DNA of 64,000 nucleotides, from NCBI RefSeq assembly GCF_963678635.1, contig NC_087065.1, forward strand, positions 9,757,579 through 9,821,578, read 5' to 3'. Under the pieces are notes generated by a model. The model was not told the origin of the DNA. It made no database searches and worked only from the letters and a program-made list of their open reading frames with translations. Shown here piece by piece: positions 55,559-64,000 of this stretch (positions are counted from its first letter, which is position 1; each line of letters opens with the position of its first letter). Source of the stretch: Symsagittifera roscoffensis. Lineage: Eukaryota > Xenacoelomorpha > Acoela > Convolutidae. The position numbers and the translations under genes were made by a program.

Positions 55559-56556
55559 ATTCAAAGAAAAAAAATTTGATACGATGCTTTCGAAAATTTA
55601 GCAAAAAAGTACATATACATTTTAATTGCTATTCGAATTGTGCAATCCAATCTGTTATCAGCGGTCTTAAATTAAAGTGCCTTTCATTTGAAATTGAATC
55701 ATTTTTGGCAGGGATTTATTTAGATTATTTCAGCAAAATTAGCTTTTCTATGAATATTTTTTGCAAATTTATATATAAAGTTAAGCTCGGTGCTTCCAAA
55801 TTTGTTTAAAAATTAATACTAAATTTAAATTCAAATTCAACTACTAAACAACTTTGAGTACAAATAGAGAACTGGTAGTGAAGTGAACTAAAGGAACTCG
55901 ATCTAGAAGACAGGGTGAACACTTTTTTTTTACAAAGTTCAGATAAATGAAACATCCAAAGCAACAATACACGAAACAGGGCCCAATTTTTGTTATATCC
56001 TTATCCAGGTTTTGTAAAAAAAGATATCTTGCGCAAAACAGAGAAATATTTCAAAATCTTCTTAATTATATGTTTTGCTCGAGTTATCGAGTTTTTTTTT
56101 GCTCAGAATCTAAATATATATTATAACTTGCAATCATTTTTTGTTGTTGATTTATGAAGGCTTGAAAACTGTTTGAAGATAGGTTTTAGGTATTTTTTTT
56201 ATTTGAGATCAATTTCGTCTTTGTTATAAAGCGCTTTTGACTTCAGCAGTCAGAATCGAGAGGTAAATCACAGCTAAACAATTTTGATCTAATATGGAGA
56301 TGATCATATATTTATAACTTGCTCTGATCGGAAGAAAGAGCTGCTATTTTAATCGATTTTTCCCCAAAAACTAATTCAGATAAATTTCTGAGTATAAAAT
56401 GAGCGTTCAGGGCTTCTTGTTCTTTACTTAACCTAATAATTTGTGTATAATTTTTCCATTTCAAAATCAACGTTTTGCTTAATTTTTGATAGGCCCTGCA
56501 ACTTGTACGTTTATCAAATTGAAATGATAGTTTTTGTGATTTAAATAGATGCAAAT
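55559..56556. other. Intergenic DNA between convergent zinc-finger and GPCR genes
   Basis: AT-rich, presumably both 3' UTRs. No clear AATAAA was found near either stop. Confidence 0.5.
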
Positions 56557-57541
56557 TTAAACACCAAATGAAGCTACCGATCGGTCATCTGATGTAACGT
56601 GCAGAGCAGGTTTCGATTTGTTCTTCAACGGAACTGCTACTTGATATTGGGGAGTCGTATCCAAGCACTTAAAAATCTTCGAAAAAGCTTTTCTAAAATC
56701 GGGGTTGAAAATCGTGTAGATGATCGGATTCGCCATCGAGTTGAAATATCCCATCCAAGTTACCAAGCTTGTTACCAAATATGGTAAGTTTTGAATTGCG
56801 TCAACAAACGGGGACATTATGTAAAGGGTGAAAAATGGGAGCCAAGATAGGACAAAACAGCCCAGAATTACACCCAGAGTGTTCGCTGCTTTTCGTTCGA
56901 CTGTCACACTTATCAAAGGTTTTCTGATTCGGCCACGTGACGGCGACGGAGGACAAGCGCCGACCACTTGATTATTAATTGTCGCATCGTCCCGGGTTGG
57001 AATATCCAACGTCAAAAAAGAAGATTTGTGTTGACTTCTGTCGCCTCCTTTTGAACTTGCATGCTCCGAATTATTGGTAACCGAAACTGAAGCCCGGGTC
57101 AAAGTAGGAACTTGAAGAGTACTATTTGTTGGTTTCGAGTGCATCGAATGTTCACTCATTTTTGTTTTCATTTCTCGAATTTCAGTCTGTTTGTTTATCC
57201 TTTTTAACTGATATTGGCTTGTTCCCGGGGACGAATATGTCGACCTTCGCTCGGATTTGGCGCGAAGTCTTTCAGCCGCGACATGATAAATACGCGCGTA
57301 AATTACAAACATGGCCGCAAGCGGGCCGTAGAAAGATCCAACTGCTGAGTAAATAATGTAAACTGGATCTACAATTAGTTCACACCCTAGTCCGTCCATG
57401 CCGTGACCTTCACCGTACCAGATTGTGACAGGGGGCAGTGAGATGATGAGACTTGAGATCCAGACGATGGCGATTATGATTGACATTAACCTTTTGTTTC
57501 TTCTGACTGAGTAAGTGAAAGGCTCTGTTATTGCCCAGTAT
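56557..57541 (-). CDS. Biogenic-amine-type GPCR, last exon (TM4-TM7)
   Basis: The open frame runs from a splice acceptor (TATTTTAG complement at 57542-57549) to TGA at 56557: 328 residues. It begins in the DRY motif, with the intron inside the Arg codon (AG|A), then YWAITEPFTYS. TM4 (AIVWISSLIISLPPV), an ECL2 Cys (GLGCEL), TM5 (YSAVGSFYGPLAAMFVIYARIY), an ICL3 of about 130 residues, TM6 (LSWLPFF), TM7 with NPIIY, and a Cys-containing tail (FKCLD) follow. This is the pattern of class A receptors for serotonin, dopamine, octopamine/tyramine or adrenergic ligands; the ligand cannot be fixed. TM1-3 exons were not found up to 64000. The Met upstream at 57564 lies in the intron. Confidence 0.88.
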
Positions 57542-57548
57542 CTAAAAT
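57542..57548 (-). other. Splice acceptor of GPCR exon
   Basis: A pyrimidine-rich TTTGTATTTTAG on the minus strand ends at 57542, directly before the third base of the DRY Arg codon. Confidence 0.75.
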
Positions 57549-57831
57549 ACAAATTTTCATTCATTAAGGATTTAAATTGAGGCTAAAGCAACACAATGGT
57601 TGGTCGGTCCAAATGGATACCGGTAACTAGTACCATGGCAAACCTTCTTTTGCTGGTCAAGTTTATCTGAGAAGGCAAAATAATCGCACCAGGTTTAGTT
57701 CTCTCCAACCCATGCGACTATCAACAACACATCAAGAATCATCCTTGAAAACAGTTGCTGATCCGATTATCATTTTTGTTTAGATGAGACTTAAATATTT
57801 TTTTCAGATCAAGTAATGAGATAGAACAGGG

Positions 57832-58085
57832 GCGGATTTAAGGGGGGGGGGCACAAATTTTTGGGTACAAAATTTTCCAAAAAGTGCTCAAAAACGGCTT
57901 TTTTGACCTGTTTTTTCAAAAATTTGCCTGCGGCGCAGAAAGTTTGGCTAAAAAATTATCTTTTTTAGCGCTTTAGGAGAGCTTGGAAAATCAATTTGAC
58001 CGACCTAAAAAAATGCAGTCAAAATTTTTGAAAGTTTTATGAAAATCCGCCACCCCCCTCTCGAGAAAATCTTAGATCAGCCACT
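57832..58085. repeat. Interspersed repeat, copy 1
   Basis: About 250 bp sharing TTTGCCTGCGGCGCAGAAA, AAAAACGGCTTTTT and an end near GATCAGCCACTG with the segment at 59580-59818. It contains a G-run near 57842-57851. Confidence 0.75.
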
Positions 58086-59451
58086 GAGGGAACATGTTTT
58101 TGGGCGTGCCGTTGACCAGGAAAATCAATTACCACAAAGAAACTTCGTTCGTTGGAGTTCGAGTGGTTTATCTTTCTGATATTCTCTCAATCGTGTATTG
58201 AGCCTTTTTAAAACTCCAAAAACATCTCTCAACCACAATAAAAACAAGTATATATTTTCGGTTTTCACATCTATTTAAAGCGGAGATTGGATGAAATTTG
58301 GTAGTTCTTCATATCACTCACACTAAAAAATAGAATAAAAAGTTTGGTTTTTTGCTCCAGCTTTCTGAGAAGAAAATGTAAAATTATTTGTGCTTGGGTT
58401 AGATTTTTTCTCCATATAAAAACCGACGTTTAAATTAGAATTTTTTATAGCAGAGTTTTTATACAGCGTGATAAATCTTGCTACCCGGGGCTCAAAATTT
58501 AAAAAAGTAAACTTGACCTGCGGCATTAATTGACCGCAAAGTTATAGAAGTTAGAGTTTGGGACTACTTTGACGATTTTGACTAATCATTCCGATATGAA
58601 AACAAAGCAAACAATTTGGTACTGTGAATATGTTTTTATATGTGAAGTATTGAAATTTAAATTTCACGTTGGGTAATAAAAATTTTAAAAAGAAAATTGT
58701 ATTGTTTGAGTGCAGGCTGCCGGTACAATTTAGATAGTATAACAAATTCGTAAATGGTGGATATTGATATGAAAGAAAAACACAGCGCGATTATTCAACC
58801 TTTTCTTCGAGACTTAGAACAATTATTTTTTGGAAAGCTGGGACGTCAAATCTTCTTTTTGAAAACAAGTTAGCTCACAGATCCAAATTAAAACGTAGCT
58901 GGTCAAAACATTTTAGCAACAAAATTTTTTCATAATAATTGATAGGTTCCCACGGTAAGTGAAAAATAAATTTGCCAAGAAAATCATGAAATTAAAGCAA
59001 TGTGCAGATATTTTATTTGTTAAAAAACTTAAAATTTGCATCATGAAACAACTCTACTGGTGAAAAAGTTAAAAACAAATGCGCTATAAATTTGAATTGA
59101 TTTGAAAAATTTTGAATTTTTTTTCTCGTTTCTTACTTAAATCAACGCCTACAAAAAACATATAATAAAAGCACTTCAGATGCAATATGGGTAGATTAAT
59201 TGGCGGTTTATGCCCAGTTATCTGCAATGTGCAATGCTTTAGCGCCGGATTGCACCTGGTCAAATAATCATCCCACATTTCAATTGAAGCAAACTATCTG
59301 TTTTCCTTTTTTATCCAGTAAAGTTTTATTTTTCCATTCAAACGTTCATTAACTTCTTTATTGACTAAAAATTGGAACTAGTTTAAGAGCAGGCAGAAAA
59401 GTCAGGGCTAATTTTGACAAAAGTAGAAAAATTATCAAAGGCCTATTCAGG

Positions 59452-59470
59452 GATGGGGGGGGGGGGTTGG
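59452..59470. repeat. G-run
   Basis: A run of 12 G in a G-rich context, preceding interspersed-repeat copy 2. Confidence 0.8.
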
Positions 59471-59579
59471 GGGGACGCCTTTTTGATACTTTTTAAGAAA
59501 TCCGTTTTTGGCCGACCGACTCAAAAATTTTTCTAAAGGTGCCTTAGGCGCCAATATATACTAACTATGAGGGGTAGCG

Positions 59580-59818
59580 CGGGCCAAAAAAATGCACAAT
59601 CTTTTTGTCAAAATTTTCCAAAAAGGGCCCAAAAACGGCTTTTTCGACCTGCTTTTTCGAAAGTTTGCCTGCGGCGCAGAAAATTTGGCCAAAACAGCGC
59701 CTTTTTAGTGCTCAAAAAATCAATTCGGTGGACCTAAAAAAACAGTACGTCAAAATTTTCGAAAATTTTTTAAAAATCCGCCCCACCCCCTCGAAAAAAT
59801 TCTGGATCCGCCACTGGA
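59580..59818. repeat. Interspersed repeat, copy 2
   Basis: Same orientation as copy 1, with the same internal landmarks and the end GGATCCGCCACTGG. No terminal inverted repeats or coding region seen. Confidence 0.75.
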
Positions 59819-61649
59819 TTTAATATAAACTTAAATTCTTTGCTTCACACATTGACTCGAAAACTACAAATTGCCAATTAGTAGGCCAAACTCTGTGACA
59901 TAATTGTCATAAATTAAAATTCTCATTCTAACTAGACCAAGTTAAAATCTTTCTTTATATCTCTTTTCCCAGTTTAGGCTTGAGATAAAAAGGCTCAGCG
60001 AAGCAGGATTATTTTTTTCCAATTCTCTTTTCCGTGCGTTCAAAAATTCAATGCTCGGAAAAAAAGTTTTTTTTGTTGTCGTTTTTATGTCCGCTCATTA
60101 TTCTCAACCGCTTCCTTCCATTGGACTTTTTCATCAGCAAATAGCTGTTTTAATTTAAACTTCGCTCCCTCGAGGGAGGGAAAGGGCGTGGTAATAGTGT
60201 TACCATTTCCTGTCACTAGTTCCATTCACTGTCACATAACAAGCCGAGGGAAATTTATTCCCCCAACAACGCTTCCTTCGAGTTCGCATTTAAATTGGTT
60301 TCAATTTAGTTTTCACCGGAAGGCAGCGCGGAGAGCTAGGGTGATAAGTAACGAGCAAGCAAAAAGATATTAAATGTGCTATTTTTCATTTGTGTCCGCT
60401 TAAGTGTCCGTTTAAGTGTCGTGCTTAAATGTCCGCTTAAGTGTTTATTTTTCCTTTTTTAATAAACGACAATTGCTGATACAAAAACTTAAAATAAGCG
60501 AAATCTTCAAGTAAAATCACATCAGTATTTGTTTTGATACCTTTGGATAAGTTATTGTTTCTCAATTTTGTAAACTGTTTCTGGATTTTTTCAGTTGGTC
60601 CATTTCCAGAGAATTTTTTGAAAATTGGTTCCTTGATATCTATTACCTGTTTGTTTTCAATTTTTCGATAAAAATCAATATTTTGTGGTATAGAATGGCA
60701 CGATGCCTTGAAGAGTGTGGAGAATTTTTTCGATGGATGTAGTTTTTTCAAAGGGTTATAATCCACTTATTATGGACAATAGTCCAATCTATTAAATTTC
60801 GACAACAGGCGGGTTTGTTTGCTCATTATATGATTACCTTACTAGACGACGAAAAAAGCCAAGAAATTGTGATTTGATTTTAGTTATTATCTCGTTTCCT
60901 TTTATCGACTAGTATAATCTAGTTATGATAAATAAATTTTTGAATTTTGATAAAAGCTCAATGTCAATGGATGTTTTTTGCTCATTTTGAAGTTAATTTT
61001 TTGTGTTGCGGTGCCCAACTAGGCGATGAATTTGAAGAGATTTCAATGGCGCATTGGATAAATAGTTTTGTTCATTAGTCTGATTTGTTTTCATTCAATG
61101 GGTCCCTTGGTATCTATTTTGAATCAAATTAGACCAAATTTATTCATTCAATTATATAAAATCGGAGATGCGTTCAACACAACATCCCCAAATGACCCGC
61201 CTGAAGTCTGTCTGAAAAAAAATTCAAGGAAGTTGTTAGCTTTTAGAAAGACCCCAAATTCCTATTCAGCTAATTCAGAGCTCAAATTCAATTAAATTGC
61301 TCTTGAGCCGACAAAATTTGTCTTCACCGCAGACTCGTGTATGCTGCCCCTTGATAATAATTATACAAAAATTAGGATGAACTGTAAAAACAGCTCAGAA
61401 TTAATAATTTTTTCTCAACAACCATTTTTCTGCAACATGCAACCATTTTTTGAAAAACTTCGTTGGTTTAGAAATGATCTAATTCAGAAATAGGGTAACA
61501 AACTTATGCAGGATTAACTTATGCGCGTTTTATATCTATTTATCTATTCTCATGGCTTAAGCAATACTCGATGCGAGAAACGAAATTTTTAGCGTCCAAA
61601 ATATTATTGTTCCGACTTTTGTAACGAAAGTACCGGAATACTTGTGATC

Positions 61650-61676
61650 GGGGTGGGGGGGGGGGGGGGGGGTGGG
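61650..61676. repeat. Long G-run
   Basis: An almost uninterrupted G tract of more than 20 bases with single T breaks; a candidate G-quadruplex and a likely sequencing trouble spot. Confidence 0.9.
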
Positions 61677-61919
61677 TTTTTATTCTTCAGACAATTTTCG
61701 ATTTTTTAACTAGCCATTTTTGACAAAAATTTTTATATCATTCGAAAAGTATTGTTGTTTTGAGCTTAAATTTGAAAAGATAATATACTTGTGATCTTTT
61801 TTCGTAAAGTTATGGGAGTTTAACGATTGCCATTTTGGCCAATTTGAGACAATTAGCTCGCAATATGTTTTGCGCAATTAACGCGTAGGCGGAGATTAAA
61901 TCCGTCTCATAAATCCCTC

Positions 61920-62040
61920 CAAATTGGTTGAAGGAAGCTTATTTGCCATAATTGGTTGAAGGAAGCTTATTTGCCACAATTGTTGAAGGAAGCTTATTTG
62001 CCACAATTGTTGAAGGAAGTTTATTTGCCAGAATTGGTTT
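61920..62040. repeat. About 30-bp tandem repeat, four copies
   Basis: Units of the form TTGTTGAAGGAAGCTTATTT followed by GCCACAA, repeated head to tail at about 29-31-bp spacing, the first two with TTGG in place of TTG. Confidence 0.9.
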
Positions 62041-64000
62041 GTTACTAGGAGCGAAATCTATCACGTTGTACTTTATATGGCATGTGGGGGGATGATTTTC
62101 ACAAAAAAAATTCTCAAATTAGAAAAATCTCTTTTTTATATATTTTTTTCATGTTATTACTGCTCCATAGATCTTAAAAGGCAGTCGGAACATTCAGGGC
62201 TTCTTCCTGATACGGAGCAGTCTAATTTATGTTGGGGCACCAAGCAAACATCCGATGTGTAGAACATCGGAAAAACCAAAAGTGTTGCTAATATCAGAAC
62301 ATTTTTTAATAGTTTGGGCAAAGAACCCATTACTATTGTTCGCTGAGACGATGTTTTATTGACCGAGCTAGAATGATAGACGCAGTCGCATCCTCGAGTT
62401 ACGAGCTTGCCAACAAAGGGTAGGATTATGTATAAAATTAGAGCCAGTTATCTACCTTGAACCGAGAACCGTCTTGAATTGGAATGGTATATTAAAACAA
62501 GGTCTCGTGTTTGAAGTTCTAACGCCATATAATTATGTAACTATTCCTCTTGAAAATGCTACGCAAAAACTTCTCAAAAGTTTCTCATTGTATGAGTAGC
62601 ATTCTTTCATCATGGATTTTTATAATCGTATATGAAGACTGACATTCTTCATAAAAAACTGTTCGGTGATATAATTGTAATTTGTAATTTTTAATTGTAA
62701 ACAGACATTGTAAACAAAAATTACAAAAAAGTACTGCGTAAAAGTCGGAAATATCTTTCGTTTTGTTTTTTGTAAGATAAAATCTGTAAAAAAAAATTGG
62801 TCAAAAAACGAGGCCACAATTTCCAAACACGGAGTTGTTTTAAGTAGAAGCTTGCCAAGTTACGTTTTTTATTATAGTTTCATATGATCTTCTATAAGTC
62901 AACTTAGATGGCGTGTCTTCCAATGCAGATTATTTGTAAGATTTTTGCATAGATTTTTCTTCTTAAAATACGGATTGTTCTCATGTGAGAATATCTTTGG
63001 GTATAGTGTTCCAGGACAAACGCAAAAACTTAAAGCAAAACTCATGTTTTTAAAGTGTCTTTAGTCATTCAATTCACATTCATGAACCAGACAATTTATT
63101 GGAAAACACTAGTCGTCTAATTCTCATATATCGGAGAATGCCAGTCATCAAGTTTTCATGCAATTTTTTAAATATATGAAATTATTGGGCCATAGTATGA
63201 AAATTGCATGTCAGAATTAAGACCAGAAAAATTCTATGTATTCTGATAAATAAACCTATTCTGAGCACCAAAATATTTCGCAAATCCGACAGTCTCCTGA
63301 TACCTGTTGATACACGTGGCTTTTTATACACAAGCCCAGTAAATCGGTCTCAAAATCTTTCTGGCCAAAAAAAATGATATTTTTCCCATTTATCAAACTA
63401 AATTAAAAAAAAATTCTGCATTGGTTTCAAATTTTCAAATAGAACTTCCAAGAAAGTAATATCAACCCAAAAACATTAAGATCAAAAACATTCTGCCCAC
63501 TTCTTTTACACTTTGTAGATTAGGTTTTGCTTAATTTCTTGAAATAAGCGGTGGGAGCGGTTTTCTAGCGTTTTTTTTTTTTCGTTTTGAGGCTTTTCAA
63601 ACTGCGGTTTTTGCTCTTTTGTTCCTTCAAGACAGACTAAGATTTGAACCAGTTTGCAGAATGAGAAGTAACCTGTCAAGTGCAATTGCGCACAGATGGA
63701 GAATGCTGGCAGTGCAGCACATCACATCCATAGTTCGCCACACGTCACACACGATGAAGCCAAACTTCCAACTCACTGAAATCAAAATGTTCTCAGAAAT
63801 CACTCAGTTAAAGGAAAACGACTCTTATATTTCTCATTTAAATACTGCCTGGTAGTTTAAAATCATGTCAGATACGCCTGGAATTCGCCCTGACTTCTAA
63901 GCAAAATCGTTTTTTTTTGCAAATTAAATTTCATGCTTTGAAAACTGCCGAGTCGTTCCAACTGGTGGCGTTCTTAAGCAATTATAAAATTTGATGTCAC

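Larger units (their letters stand above)
57550..64000. other. AT-rich DNA upstream of GPCR exon, no recognised exon
   Basis: Read on both strands for the missing TM1-3 exons; none found. Open frames such as 60766-60437 (minus, Lys/Phe-rich) and 63619-63855 (plus) resemble no known family and match the base composition. It is most simply a long intron of the receptor gene plus the repeats listed. Confidence 0.45.

Noticed and set aside
60437-60766. Minus-strand open frame of 109 codons
   Set aside because: Lys/Phe/Asn-rich as expected from AT-rich DNA, with no recognised motif and no splice context.
63619-63855. Plus-strand open frame of 78 codons
   Set aside because: A pyrimidine tract and AG precede it, but the product resembles nothing known and no partner exon is visible.
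1-64000. CRISPR arrays, bacterial operons, rRNA or tRNA genes
   Set aside because: None seen; the sequence is eukaryotic, and the repeats present are tandem or palindromic without spacers of CRISPR type.

Overview
The window looks like animal nuclear DNA, probably from a bilaterian. It holds intron-containing metazoan genes (a CCDC81-like ciliary/centriolar coiled-coil gene, a C2H2 zinc-finger gene and one exon of a biogenic-amine-type rhodopsin-family GPCR) in AT-rich non-coding DNA, beside a large block of decayed retroelements. The phylum cannot be fixed from the sequence alone.

Region 1 (1-24959, minus strand) is a chimeric array of three overlapping, internally deleted copies of one Ty3/Gypsy-type retroelement: unit A 24959-16379, unit B 16382-12522 and unit C 12502-1. 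Together they give an order of gag (coiled coil, capsid-like, two CCHC knuckles) - protease (DTG) - reverse transcriptase - integrase (DDE) - pol tail - a macro-domain-like ORF resembling the TARG1/OARD1 ADP-ribose hydrolases - a very long extra ORF, called ORF-X here, with a coiled coil, an SGNH/GDSL-hydrolase-like domain and a further chain of unknown domains. All units carry nonsense codons and frameshifts. All three RT copies have lost both catalytic aspartates (YVDD is YVAE), and RNase H is absent. The copies therefore probably multiplied by duplication or in trans, not by their own RT.

Region 2 (24960-32500) is non-coding or repetitive: a 21-bp tandem repeat (25.1-25.7 kb), a near-perfect 673-bp palindrome (26755-27427), and a 3' fragment of a Penelope-like element (RT YVDD end plus GIY-YIG endonuclease) preceded by a PHD-finger-like remnant and followed by hammerhead-ribozyme-like cores.

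Region 3 (about 32.5-40.7 kb, plus strand) is an older, badly decayed relative of the same Ty3/Gypsy family (unit D). It keeps YVDD and RNase H, has lost the protease DTG, and ends in a macro-domain remnant.

Region 4 (42-64 kb) is the host gene region. The CCDC81-like gene has eight exons on the plus strand (42049-49698). A five-exon, six-finger C2H2 zinc-finger gene of 389 codons follows (51041-55558, plus). The last exon of an aminergic GPCR lies on the minus strand (57541-56557), and its upstream exons are not recognisable up to the window end. The introns and flanks hold MITE-like inverted repeats, serial hairpins, a dispersed GGATTCCGC motif, microsatellites, G-runs and an interspersed repeat pair.
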